From NCBI GenBank assembly GCA_003567315.1, contig PWZT01000048.1:1-59111 (forward strand): DNA of 59,111 nucleotides, in the 5' to 3' direction. Positions 1-7,701 of the stretch are shown one piece after another. Position 1 is the stretch's first letter, and each line of letters opens with the position of its first letter. The stretch comes from Paracoccaceae bacterium (GTDB lineage Bacteria; Pseudomonadota; Alphaproteobacteria; Rhodobacterales; Rhodobacteraceae). The translations under genes and the position numbers were made by a program. Below the pieces are notes generated by a model that saw only the letters and a program-made list of their open reading frames with translations, searched no databases and was not told the DNA's origin.

Positions 1-1
1 C

Positions 2-21
2 CCATGCCGTCCTTGGCATGG
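2..21. repeat. Perfect inverted repeat at window edge
   Basis: Arms CCATGCC and GGCATGG flank a 6-base loop. It lies downstream of the minus-strand lipoprotein gene that ends at position 54 and may be its terminator, but no T-run follows, so the role is uncertain. Positions 22-53 hold nothing else recognisable. Confidence 0.4.
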
Positions 22-53
22 CGCGCAAACCGCACAGTGAATTCAAAGATCAC

Positions 54-521
54 TCAGCGCGTTACACTTCGCTGGTTGTCAGCTCCGCGCACCACGACAC
101 GCCGGACACCTTGCAGCCGTGGGGTTGCGATCTTCACACCAGCAGTCACCGTGCGCGACGCCTCCGTGGACACGGGTGTCTGAGTGCGGGGCGCGGCAAC
201 CACGAATTCATAGACCAGCGCACCATCGATAGGACGCTCGCGGTTGGTCGGACGCAGCTCCACATCCCACCAGCCCTGCGTTTCGGTCACACCGGTCGCG
301 CGGACCAGCGCGCCGCCTGTCGTCTGGATGACCTCAAGCTCGGTCACGCGCGGAACAAGGGCGCGGCGGTCGATCTCGGTCTCCCAACCCCCGGAAGGTG
401 CAAGGGTTTCCGTGCTCTCGCGGCCGAACCAGTTCAGCGGATTGAGGCGCGAGTCGCGGACTGTGCCACAGGCCCCGACGGCCAGCACGAGGGCCAGGGC
501 GGCGAGTGCGGGCTTGTGCAT
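54..521 (-). CDS. Small putative lipoprotein, function unknown
   Basis: A 155-residue protein with a short basic N-terminus, a hydrophobic stretch and a lipobox (LAVGAC, lipidated Cys at about residue 18), so it is predicted to be exported by Sec and anchored as a lipoprotein. The rest is soluble, without cysteines or a motif I recognise; residues 45-130 look like a beta-rich domain with an Arg-rich tail. The ATG at 521 follows an AGAGG ribosome site. It is transcribed away from sufE. Export and lipidation are read from the sequence; function is unknown. Confidence 0.75.
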   Translation of the reverse strand: MHKPALAALALVLAVGACGTVRDSRLNPLNWFGRESTETLAPSGGWETEIDRRALVPRVTELEVIQTTGGALVRATGVTETQGWWDVELRPTNRERPIDGALVYEFVVAAPRTQTPVSTEASRTVTAGVKIATPRLQGVRRVVVRGADNQRSVTR

Positions 522-689
522 GGCAGAACCTCTCGACTGATGGTGATAACGGGCCTTGCTTCTCGGTTAGCCTAATCCGGCCGGTTTGAAAAGTGCTCAA
601 GGTCGTCACTGCCTCGATGATGATGTCGGGGCTGGACCTTTCGGGTGCTGCGGCTTAGCTCATGGCCAAGCAGACACAGGATATGGACG

Positions 690-1121
690 ATGGCGACCGA
701 AGCCTTTGAAGACATCGCGGAGACCTTCGAGTTTCTGGACGACTGGGAAGACCGATATCGGCATGTGATCGAGCTTGGCCGCGCCATGCCGCCGATGGAA
801 GACGCGCTGAAAACGCCTGCCACCAAGGTCGAGGGCTGTGCAAGCCAAGTCTGGATCCAGCCCTTGCTGGAGGGCGAAGGCAAGCGCGCGATCTTCGACT
901 TCAAGGGCGACAGCGATGCGATGATCGTGCGTGGGCTGATCGCGGTGCTGCACGCGCTCTATGCGGGGCGCAGTATCGAAGATGTGTGCAAGGTGGATGC
1001 GATGGCAGAACTCGGGCGGCTGGGGCTGGATGAACATTTGTCCTCGCAACGCTCGAACGGGTTGCGGGCGATGGTTGCCCGGATCCGAAGTGTGGCCGAG
1101 GAGGCTGCGGCTGCGCCTTGA
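690..1121 (+). CDS. sufE: SufE family Fe-S assembly sulfur acceptor
   Basis: A 143-residue SufE-type protein. In the family it accepts persulfide sulfur from the cysteine desulfurase SufS and passes it to the SufBCD scaffold. The signature VEGCASQVW carries the acceptor cysteine at about residue 50, followed by the family's central beta strands and C-terminal helices. Length matches SufE (about 140). An upstream in-frame start exists at 645, but the ATG at 690 begins the conserved part (MATEAFEDIAETF). The gene stands alone, far from any suf operon in this window, which is common in alphaproteobacteria. Confidence 0.93.
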   Translation: MATEAFEDIAETFEFLDDWEDRYRHVIELGRAMPPMEDALKTPATKVEGCASQVWIQPLLEGEGKRAIFDFKGDSDAMIVRGLIAVLHALYAGRSIEDVCKVDAMAELGRLGLDEHLSSQRSNGLRAMVARIRSVAEEAAAAP

Positions 1122-1182
1122 AATAGCTCCGTGCCGGACGCGCCAAGCTTTTGGCGGTGGCTGCAGGGTTGGCGGGATTATT

Positions 1183-1203
1183 GAGTATTTTTGGCAAGAT
1201 GAT
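1183..1203 (+). repeat. Dispersed 20-bp element, copy 1 (GAGTATTT orientation)
   Basis: GAGTATTTTTGGCAAGATGA between sufE and fabD. This is the reverse complement of the CATCTTGCCnnAAATACTC element found at 17751, 32006 and 48887. A CGCCAA/TTGGCG inverted repeat (1141-1156) lies just upstream. Unlike the other four copies it is not in the stop-codon-proximal orientation. Confidence 0.8.
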
Positions 1204-1272
1204 GCCAGATGGCTTGCCTGTCCTCGGTCTTTGCGGCACATCTGGGCGCAACCATCGAGCGGGGGAGACAGC

Positions 1273-2202
1273 ATGAGCCGGGCATTCGTTTTTCCAGGGC
1301 AGGGGGCGCAGACAGTCGGGATGGGTCGTGAGCTGGCCGAGACCTATCCTGCCGCCCGTGCGGTGTTCGAGCAGGTCGACGACGCGCTTGGAGAAAAGCT
1401 TTCTGCGTTGATCTGGGAAGGCGAGGCCGCCGATTTGACACTGACCGCGAATGCACAGCCTGCGTTGATGGCCACCTCGCTCGCTGCCTTGCGCGCGATG
1501 GAGGTGGAAGGGGTCTCAGTTCGTGATGCGGCCTTTGTGGCAGGCCATTCGCTCGGCGAATATTCCGCGCTTGCTGCGGCGGGCGCGTTGGAGATTTCTG
1601 ATGCAGCGCGCCTCCTGCGGATTCGTGGTCGCGCGATGCAGGAGGCAGTGCCGGTGGGCGAGGGCGCGATGGCGGCGCTGCTGGGGCTCGATTTCGCAAC
1701 CGCAGAGACCGTCGCAGAGGAAGCCGCCGAAAGCGAAGTATGCCAGGCGGCCAATGACAATGACCCGGCGCAGGTCGTGGTCTCGGGCCATCGCGCGGCA
1801 GTTGAGCGCGCTGTAGAGCTTGCCAAGGCCAAGGGGGCGAAACGCGCGGTCCTGCTGCCGGTCTCGGCCCCGTTCCACTGCGCCTTGATGCAGCCCGCCG
1901 CCGATGCCATGGCTGATGCGCTGGCAGATGTCGCCCTGAAAGCCCCGGATGTGCCGCTGGTGGCCAATGTGCGCGCGGAGGCCGTGCAGGACCCGGAGGA
2001 GATCCGCGCTCTGCTGGTCTCGCAGGTGACAGGTCTCGTGCGCTGGCGCGAGTCCGTGGTCTGGATGGCTGATCAGGGCGTCACGTCGTTCTGGGAGATC
2101 GGTGCGGGCAAGGCCTTGTCGGGCATGATCCGCCGCATCGCCAAGGGCACGGAGACCCGCAATTTCGCCACCGCGCAGGACGTGGCCGCCCTGCGCGACT
2201 GA
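1273..2202 (+). CDS. fabD: Malonyl-CoA:ACP transacylase
   Basis: A 309-residue FabD, which transfers malonyl from CoA to acyl carrier protein for fatty acid synthesis in the cytosol. Seen directly: N-terminal FPGQGAQ; nucleophile in GHSLGEYSAL (Ser93); Arg118 in the IRGRAMQ segment; catalytic His202 in SAPFHCALM. These positions match E. coli FabD almost residue for residue. The reading frame is open further upstream, but the ATG at 1273 starts the canonical N-terminus and follows a GGGGGAG ribosome site. It converges with the SYLF lipoprotein gene, leaving only 8 bases between stops. fabG and acpP are not in the window. Confidence 0.96.
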   Translation: MSRAFVFPGQGAQTVGMGRELAETYPAARAVFEQVDDALGEKLSALIWEGEAADLTLTANAQPALMATSLAALRAMEVEGVSVRDAAFVAGHSLGEYSALAAAGALEISDAARLLRIRGRAMQEAVPVGEGAMAALLGLDFATAETVAEEAAESEVCQAANDNDPAQVVVSGHRAAVERAVELAKAKGAKRAVLLPVSAPFHCALMQPAADAMADALADVALKAPDVPLVANVRAEAVQDPEEIRALLVSQVTGLVRWRESVVWMADQGVTSFWEIGAGKALSGMIRRIAKGTETRNFATAQDVAALRD

Positions 2203-2210
2203 CTTGATGC

Positions 2211-2771
2211 TCAGGGGATGATGCGCGTGTATTTGACCCCGGCCAACGATGCCCCGGCGAGGATGCCGGACTGACCGAACACCACTGCGATGACAGGGGC
2301 GAATTGCGTCGTTGTTTCGCTTCCCATCGAACCGCCCTGTCGGGGTGTCGCATAGCGCATATCGGCGCTGGCCGCCCAGCCGGGCGAGAAGCGGAAATCC
2401 GACAGCGCCTGCTCGGTCATGAAAAACAGCGCATGCGCGTATTGCTGCGCGCCCGCCTGCAAGCCGAAGCTCGCGCGTGTGGCGGAATAGTAATCCACGG
2501 TCGCATCATTGATCCGAAGCGCCCCGCGACCATAGGCCCCGCCCACAAACAGACCGGCCTCGGTAACGACCGGAATGTAGAGAATGCCGCGCGCGTTCTG
2601 GAAAAGCTCTTCGAGCCCGGGATAGGTCTGGCGCAGATAATCGCGCGCAGCATCGACGCGCGCATCGAGATCTTCCGCGCCCTTGCTGCCAATCGGGTTG
2701 GAACAGGCTGCAAGGACCGATAGCCCTGCAAGGCCCGAAAGCGTGAAGGCACGCCTGCCAAGCTGTTTCAT
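2211..2771 (-). CDS. SYLF (Ysc84-type) domain lipoprotein
   Basis: A 186-residue protein. Residues 1-23 form an export signal with RR followed by a lipobox (LAAC, Cys23); the GRRAFTL sequence would also fit a twin-arginine signal. The mature part contains the SYLF/DUF500 pattern (GILYIPVVTEAGLFVGGAYGRG, then YYSATRASFGLQAGAQ), a domain that in eukaryotes binds phosphoinositides and in bacteria occurs in envelope lipoproteins of unclear role. The ATG at 2771 is chosen for its GAGG ribosome site 6 bases away; ATGs at 2783 and 2786 and a GTG at 2807 lie in frame upstream. Confidence 0.85.
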   Translation of the reverse strand: MKQLGRRAFTLSGLAGLSVLAACSNPIGSKGAEDLDARVDAARDYLRQTYPGLEELFQNARGILYIPVVTEAGLFVGGAYGRGALRINDATVDYYSATRASFGLQAGAQQYAHALFFMTEQALSDFRFSPGWAASADMRYATPRQGGSMGSETTTQFAPVIAVVFGQSGILAGASLAGVKYTRIIP

Positions 2772-2904
2772 GCTCTGCCTCATCATGGTGATGGGGGCTG
2801 ATTTCACGCGCCCCTCTTTGAGCAGAGATTAGCCGGTTTCGGGCGCGTTGTCACCCGTGCTTTGGCGTGATTCGGGCGATGTGCAGATCTCTGTCCATGC
2901 CCTG

Positions 2905-3897
2905 TCAACCACGCAGTGCCTGCGCGACCTTTGGCGCAAAATAACTCAGCACCCCGTCGCAACCGGCACGTTTGAAGGCAAGCAGGCTTTCCAGCATGAC
3001 CTTTTCTTCATCGAGCCAGCCATTCTGAGCCGCTGCCATCAGCATCGCGTATTCGCCCGAGACCTGATAGGCGAATGTGGGCCGCCGGAAGCGCTCTTTC
3101 ACCGCGCTACAGATATCGAGATAGGGCATGCCGGGCTTGACCATCACCATATCCGCACCCTCGGCGAGATCGCGCGACACGCAGGCCAGCGCCTCGTCGC
3201 GATTGGCGGGGTTGATCTGATAGGTGGCCTTGTCCCCGACAAGCCGCCCCGAGGCCCCGACCGCATCGCGGAACGGGCCGTAGAAGCCCGACGCGAATTT
3301 TGCCGCATAGGAGAGGATTGCGACATCGCGATAGCCCTCGGCCTCCAGCGCCATGCGCAACGCGCCAATGCGGCCATCCATCATGTCGGAGGGCCCGAGG
3401 ATATCGGCCCCGGCGGCGGCCTGCGCGAGCCCCATCTTGACCAGCGCCTCGACCGTTTCGTCATTCACGATCTGGCCCTCGACAACGAAGCCGTCATGAC
3501 CGTTGGCGTTATAGGGGTCGAGCGCGATGTCGGTCATCACCATCAGCTCGGGTAACGCGGCCTTGAGCGCGCGGATCGCGCGGTTGGTCAGGTTGTCGGG
3601 GTTCCACGCCTCCTCGCAGCTCTCGGTACGCAGGGCCGGGTCTGTATAGGGGAAGAGGCAGATGGCCGAGATGCCAAGCGCCTGCGCTTGTTCGGCTGCC
3701 GGTAGCAGGCGGTCCAGCGACAACCGGTTCACGCCCGGAAGTGAGGGGATCGGTTCCTCGACGCCCTCGCCATCGCGGATGAAAACCGGCCAGATCAGAT
3801 CAGCGGTGCTCAGCCCGTTTTCCTGCACCATCTCGCGCAGGGCGCGGGTGCGGCGCAATCTGCGCATGCGGGCGGCGGGAAAGGGGGCAGGGGTCAT
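2905..3897 (-). CDS. hemB: Porphobilinogen synthase (ALA dehydratase), metal-cysteine-free type
   Basis: A 330-residue enzyme condensing two 5-aminolevulinates into porphobilinogen for tetrapyrrole synthesis. The two active-site lysines are visible: Lys200 (SYAAKFASGFYGPFR) and Lys254 (MVMVKPGMPYLD). The segment that binds zinc through three cysteines in mammalian enzymes reads TDIALDPYNANGHDG (residues 122-136), with Ala and Asp instead of Cys. Rhodobacter capsulatus HemB is the known example needing no catalytic metal, so the same is inferred here. The ATG at 3897 has an AAAGG ribosome site; an upstream in-frame start at 3939 is less likely. Confidence 0.96.
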   Translation of the reverse strand: MTPAPFPAARMRRLRRTRALREMVQENGLSTADLIWPVFIRDGEGVEEPIPSLPGVNRLSLDRLLPAAEQAQALGISAICLFPYTDPALRTESCEEAWNPDNLTNRAIRALKAALPELMVMTDIALDPYNANGHDGFVVEGQIVNDETVEALVKMGLAQAAAGADILGPSDMMDGRIGALRMALEAEGYRDVAILSYAAKFASGFYGPFRDAVGASGRLVGDKATYQINPANRDEALACVSRDLAEGADMVMVKPGMPYLDICSAVKERFRRPTFAYQVSGEYAMLMAAAQNGWLDEEKVMLESLLAFKRAGCDGVLSYFAPKVAQALRG

Positions 3898-4008
3898 GGC
3901 TGTCGGCCTTTGCTGCTGAAACTGAGGATGTCGTGCCACGACGCGCGACGGAATGGAAGCCCCGCGCCGAGTGTCGGTGCTCGCGCGGCGCTTGGAGGTG
4001 CAAACACA

Positions 4009-4032
4009 AGAAAGGGGCGGTTACCCCGCCCC
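4009..4032 (-). terminator. Probable intrinsic terminator of the Hsp20 gene
   Basis: GGGGCGG (4014-4020) pairs with CCGCCCC (4026-4032) around a 5-base loop. On the minus strand the hairpin is followed by TTTCTT. It lies 55 bases beyond the hsp20 stop. Confidence 0.6.
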
Positions 4033-4086
4033 AGGGAAGTGTCTCTGCGCGTTTTCTGAGTGACCACCAATGATGTGGCGCACTGC

Positions 4087-4503
4087 TCAGCCCTTGCCGA
4101 TCTTGATCCGCTTGCCTGTGTCATCCGCAAGTTTCTTGCGTGGCAGGCTGATGGTAAGAACACCATCCTTCAGATCAGCCTTGATGGCCGCTTCGTCGCA
4201 ATCCGCCGGAAGGCGGAAACTGCGCTGGAACGCGCCGAATTGCCGCTCGCTGAAATACCATGTGTCGCCTTTTTCCTCGCGCTCGGTCTTTTTTTCACCC
4301 TTTACGGAGACAACGCCGTTTTCAACCGTCAGATGGATGTCGTCTTCCGCCACACCGGGCAGTTCCATCGTGATGGTATAGGCATTCTCATCCGAGGATG
4401 CCTCAGAGGCAGGCGAGACCCATTCGGCCAATTTGCCGCCCAACTGACGCAGAGGATCATAAAGCGTAGGCCAGAAGTTGCCAAAAGGTGTTTTGTCCAT
4501 CAT
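4087..4503 (-). CDS. Small heat shock protein, Hsp20/alpha-crystallin family
   Basis: A 138-residue Hsp20. Residues 35-130 form the alpha-crystallin domain: YTITMELPGVAEDDIHLTVENGVVSVKGEK, then FQRSFRLPADCDEAAIKADLKDGVLTISLPRK with the conserved A-x-x-x-DGVL motif. There is a short N-terminal arm and a C-terminal IKIGKG tail (the I-x-I oligomer contact). The family holds unfolding proteins as an ATP-independent chaperone. An AGGAGG ribosome site lies about 5 bases before the ATG at 4503; the next codon is also ATG. A heat-shock-type promoter is visible upstream at 4549-4577. Confidence 0.94.
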   Translation of the reverse strand: MMDKTPFGNFWPTLYDPLRQLGGKLAEWVSPASEASSDENAYTITMELPGVAEDDIHLTVENGVVSVKGEKKTEREEKGDTWYFSERQFGAFQRSFRLPADCDEAAIKADLKDGVLTISLPRKKLADDTGKRIKIGKG

Positions 4504-4548
4504 GAGAACCTCCTCTCAAACTACAGACGGAATATATCTGCACACACT

Positions 4549-4577
4549 ATATCGTGAGCGCCCAGACGCGATTCAAG
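4549..4577 (-). promoter_or_regulatory. Candidate RpoH (heat shock sigma) promoter of hsp20
   Basis: On the minus strand CTTGAA (4577-4572), a 17-base spacer, then CGATAT (4554-4549). This resembles alphaproteobacterial RpoH promoters (CTTG with an AT-rich -10). Predicted transcript start is about 40 bases before the hsp20 ATG. hslO has a similar element at 12365-12392. Prediction only. Confidence 0.5.
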
Positions 4578-4650
4578 CCGCGGTTTATCGGGTTTCGACC
4601 TCACATGGATGCGATATGTCAGGTGGACTGCGTCAGGTCTTTCGAGCGCA

Positions 4651-5151
4651 TCATGGGTTGATCCGAATGGGTGTCCCGTCACGCACCATAGCGTAGATAT
4701 CTTCCATCTGCCGGTCGGTCACGGCGATGCAGCCATCTGTCCAGTCCCCCCGCGCGCGCTGAAACCGTGGCCCTTGGCCGTGGATGAAAATATCGCCGCC
4801 CGGCTTCCACCCATTCGCTTCGGCACGCGCCTTGTCGGCCTCATTCGGATAGTCGATGCCGAGCGAGAGGTGAAACGCGCTGTTGGGGTTGCGCCGATCA
4901 ATGATGTAATCGCCCTCGGGCGTGCGCCGGTCGCCCTCGCGTTGCTTGTGGCCATTGGGGTTGCCGCCAAGCTGGATCCGGAAACTGCGCAGCCGCTGAT
5001 TGTGATGATAGAGATGCATCCGCCGCGCGCCCTTGTGGACGACGACCTGCGTGACCTCTGGGCCATTATAGCTGCGGAACTTGCTGGGCGCGCCGCAAGA
5101 CGCCAGCACCGCCACCAACGTTAATGCGGCAAGGACGCGGAAAAAACTCAT
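4651..5151 (-). CDS. L,D-transpeptidase (YkuD domain) lipoprotein
   Basis: A 166-residue envelope protein. Residues 1-19 are a lipoprotein signal (LVAVLASC, Cys19). The YkuD fold runs from about 35 to 165 and contains HGQG (His124) and the nucleophile in DWTDGCIAV (Cys141), giving the H-x-G...GC pattern of L,D-transpeptidases. The family forms 3-3 peptidoglycan crosslinks or attaches proteins to diaminopimelate; lipid anchoring places it at a membrane facing the periplasm. The usual S-x-GC-I-R/R motif is altered to TDGCIAV, lacking the common Arg. The ATG at 5151 has an AGAGG ribosome site; an upstream frame extension to 5217 is disfavoured because it would disrupt the signal. Confidence 0.9.
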   Translation of the reverse strand: MSFFRVLAALTLVAVLASCGAPSKFRSYNGPEVTQVVVHKGARRMHLYHHNQRLRSFRIQLGGNPNGHKQREGDRRTPEGDYIIDRRNPNSAFHLSLGIDYPNEADKARAEANGWKPGGDIFIHGQGPRFQRARGDWTDGCIAVTDRQMEDIYAMVRDGTPIRINP

Positions 5152-5235
5152 GTTACTGCCTCTGAGATTTTTCTTCCAAGATGCCGCAAAACCGCAGGCG
5201 TGCCAAGATCCCTTCACATGGCCATCACGAACCCG

Positions 5236-6033
5236 TCATTCCGCAGGGGGCGTTTTTTCCTTCTCGCGCTCGGCCAGGCGTTTCTCGATGGCTTCCAGCC
5301 GCTTGAGCACCTCGACCCGGTAGTCCGAAGTCGCCTGATTGCTTTCCTCGGCATGGGCATCCTGCATCGAATTCACGATCAGACCAACCAGCAGGTTCAC
5401 GACCGCGAAGGTCGTGACCATGATGAAGGGCACGAAAAACGCCCAGGCATAGGGATAGACCTCCATCACCGGGCGCACGATGCCCATGGACCATGATTCC
5501 AGCGTCATGATCTGGAAAAGCGAATAGGCCGAATTGCCCAGATCGCCGAACCAGTCGGGGAAGCTCTCGGAGAAAAGCTTCGTTGCCATCACGGCGCCGA
5601 TATAGAACAGCATGCCCATCAGCAGAAAGACCGAGCCCATCCCCGGCAGTGCCTTGATGAAGCCCTCGACCACGCGGCGCAGATTGGGGCTGACAGAGAC
5701 CACGCGCAACAGTCGCAGGATGCGCAGCGCGCGCAGCACCGAGAAGGTTTGCGCCCCGGGCATGAGCGAGATGCCCACGATCAGGAAATCGAAGATATTC
5801 CAGCCCGATCGCCAGAATTGCCCCCGTTGTGCGTGGAATTTCAGCGTGAGCTCGATCACGAAAATACTCAGGCACAGCGTATCGAGCCCGATGATCAGCG
5901 GCCCCGCAACCTCCATGATCGACCCGGAGGTCTCCATCCCGAGCAGCACCGCATTGAACAGGATCACCCCGATGATCCCGTTGCGCACCCATGATTTCTC
6001 GAGAAAGGCGGCGGTCTTTTCACGGCTGAGCAT
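5236..6033 (-). CDS. Bacterial voltage-gated sodium channel (NaChBac/NavAb family)
   Basis: A 265-residue single-repeat channel subunit expected to form tetramers in the inner membrane. Six membrane segments can be traced. S4 (about 96-112) carries four arginines at three-residue spacing (Arg101, 104, 107, 110), the voltage sensor. The pore helix leads to TLESWSMG (177-184); LESWS is the sodium-selectivity filter of NavAb and of the Roseobacter-clade NaVSp channels. S6 runs 200-222, followed by a charged neck and a heptad helix (237-258), which in this family is a four-stranded coiled coil. The ATG at 6033 follows AGGGGAA; an ATG at 6051 is an alternative. Likely roles are motility, chemotaxis or pH homeostasis. 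Confidence 0.94.
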   Translation of the reverse strand: MLSREKTAAFLEKSWVRNGIIGVILFNAVLLGMETSGSIMEVAGPLIIGLDTLCLSIFVIELTLKFHAQRGQFWRSGWNIFDFLIVGISLMPGAQTFSVLRALRILRLLRVVSVSPNLRRVVEGFIKALPGMGSVFLLMGMLFYIGAVMATKLFSESFPDWFGDLGNSAYSLFQIMTLESWSMGIVRPVMEVYPYAWAFFVPFIMVTTFAVVNLLVGLIVNSMQDAHAEESNQATSDYRVEVLKRLEAIEKRLAEREKEKTPPAE

Positions 6034-6069
6034 CGTTGTTCCCCTGCGCATCCTGTCGGGCGCGGTATG

Positions 6070-7284
6070 CTATCTGCTGAACTGTGCTGCAAGCTCCACA
6101 TGCGGGCTGAAGCGAAATTGATCTATCAATTGCACCCATTCCAGCCGGTAACCACCAGTGATGAGCAGATGCGCATCACGCGCAAAAGTGACCGGGTTAC
6201 AGGAGAGCGCCGCGATGCGCGGCACGCAGCTTTCGGCCAGCGCGCGCGCTTGTGCCTCGGCCCCTGCGCGGGGCGGGTCGATCACGGCGCAGTCATAGCG
6301 TGCCAGATCTTCAGCCAGCAACGGGTTGCGAAACAGATCGCGCGCCTCATGGCTGACGCGCCTGAGCCCCCGCGCATCGCGCCAAGCCTTGTCGAGCGCG
6401 CCCAGCATCTCGGCAGAGCCTTCGACCGCGTGAACCTCCGCCGCTTCGGCCAGCGGCAGGGGGAATGTGCCACAGCCTGCGAAGAGATCGACGACATGGC
6501 GCGCGCCTTGGGCAATCTCGTGCACAGCCGCCAGCATCGCGGCTTCGGCCTCTCGCGTGGCTTGCAAAAACGCACCCGGCGGGGGTGTCACCATGGCGCG
6601 GCCCATGCGCTGCTGCGGCGCGCGCGACTGGGCCAGCACCTCGCCCTCCCATGACAGCCGCGCGAGCCCCGATTGCCCCGCCCATTGTCCAAGCTCGGCG
6701 CGCAGCGCAGGTGTCAGCGGCTTGCCACCGGTCACCGCCAGATCGAGGCCGTTTTCGGAGTGCGTGAGCGACAGCGCCAGCACTGTCTTGCGCGCGCCTG
6801 CGCGCAGCGTCAGATCCTCCAGAAGCGGCAGCGCGGCGATCAGGTCGGGATGCAGTATCAGGCAGTCCGGGATTGCCGTAATCACATCCGAGCCGCGCGC
6901 ATGAAAGCCCACGAGCACGCCTTTCTTCAGCCTGCGCCCCGCGAAAACTGCCCGGCGGCGGCTGTGCAGCGGCGAGACATGCGGCGCGCGGAACGCGGCC
7001 TCGATCCCCTTTGCGGCCAAGGCGGTGCGGATCACCGTTTCCTTCCAGCCGGTCACGAACCCCTCGCGCGCATGTTGCAGCGCGCAGCCCCCGCAAGCGC
7101 GGTAATGCGGGCAGGGGGGACGGATGCGCTCGGGCGAAGGGGTCACGATGCGCGGGGCAGCGATGCGGTCGCCCGCGATCTCGCCCGCCACCACCTCTCC
7201 CGGTAGGGTGCGCGGCACAAAGACCGGGCCGGGTGCGATGCCGTCGCCAAGATGGCCGAGCCGTTCGATCACCAGCTCGGTCAT
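6070..7284 (-). CDS. TrmA/RlmC/RlmD-family RNA (uracil-5-)-methyltransferase
   Basis: A 404-residue SAM-dependent methyltransferase. Residues 58-67 show the Fe-S cysteines (Cys58, Cys64, Cys67 in CPHYRACGGC), with a probable fourth at IPDC near 142. The SAM-binding region VVDLFAGCGTFPLPLA lies around 265-280, and the catalytic cysteine is Cys362 in LSCNPVTFARD. The family methylates C5 of uridine in 23S rRNA (RlmC/RlmD) or tRNA (TrmA); the Fe-S motif favours the rRNA branch, but the target cannot be read from sequence. The N-terminal TRAM part is short. The ATG overlaps the VOC gene's stop (ATGA), indicating translational coupling. Confidence 0.9.
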   Translation of the reverse strand: MTELVIERLGHLGDGIAPGPVFVPRTLPGEVVAGEIAGDRIAAPRIVTPSPERIRPPCPHYRACGGCALQHAREGFVTGWKETVIRTALAAKGIEAAFRAPHVSPLHSRRRAVFAGRRLKKGVLVGFHARGSDVITAIPDCLILHPDLIAALPLLEDLTLRAGARKTVLALSLTHSENGLDLAVTGGKPLTPALRAELGQWAGQSGLARLSWEGEVLAQSRAPQQRMGRAMVTPPPGAFLQATREAEAAMLAAVHEIAQGARHVVDLFAGCGTFPLPLAEAAEVHAVEGSAEMLGALDKAWRDARGLRRVSHEARDLFRNPLLAEDLARYDCAVIDPPRAGAEAQARALAESCVPRIAALSCNPVTFARDAHLLITGGYRLEWVQLIDQFRFSPHVELAAQFSR

Positions 7285-7679
7285 AAGGCGCGGGCCGGGG
7301 AGAAAGCATAGCCCTCGGGCGTCAGGATCGTGGCCTCGCGCAGCCCATGCGGCTTGTCGGCGGGTGGCTCCAGCACCATCTCTGGCGGGGCGCGTTCGAC
7401 GGCCGCATCAGGGTCGATCCCGAAAAGGTAGAGCTGCACACCCGCCCCGCGCGGCGGGGTTTCGGGCAGGACGCCCAGCAACGGGTGCGCGCGATAGGTC
7501 GCATCCGCATGCAACTGGAACACGGTCTCGTCATGGCGCAGGATCGCGAAATCGGCGCTCAGGCGAAAGACCTCGAGCCCGAACACTGCGGCCATGTAAT
7601 CGGCCATCCTGCGCACATCGCGGCACAGCAGGTTGACCCCGAGCCCGCGCAGCGATTTGCCGAACGCTGCGGGCGTCAT
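7281..7679 (-). CDS. VOC (glyoxalase/bleomycin-resistance fold) family protein
   Basis: A 132-residue protein with the vicinal-oxygen-chelate pattern: an N-terminal beta-alpha unit (LGVNLLCRDVRRMADYMAAVFGLEVFR), a central H-D-E-T-V-F-Q-L-H strand and a C-terminal VLEPPADKPHGLREATILTPEGY strand typical of glyoxalase-like domains. Substrate is unknown. The start is uncertain: the ATG at 7679 begins the conserved fold, while an ATG at 7718 would overlap the ABC gene by 17 bases and has a GAGG immediately before it. It sits in a run from the ABC exporter to the methyltransferase and overlaps the latter by 4 bases. Confidence 0.8.
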   Translation of the reverse strand: MTPAAFGKSLRGLGVNLLCRDVRRMADYMAAVFGLEVFRLSADFAILRHDETVFQLHADATYRAHPLLGVLPETPPRGAGVQLYLFGIDPDAAVERAPPEMVLEPPADKPHGLREATILTPEGYAFSPARAL

Positions 7680-7701
7680 GGTTGCGTAAGTCGCCGCCGG
7701 A

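Noticed and set aside
6347-7309. Long open frames on the same or opposite strand over the RNA methyltransferase gene
   Set aside because: They are side products of high GC content; the composition is rich in Arg, Pro and Ala without family motifs, while the 6070-7284 frame has clear catalytic motifs.
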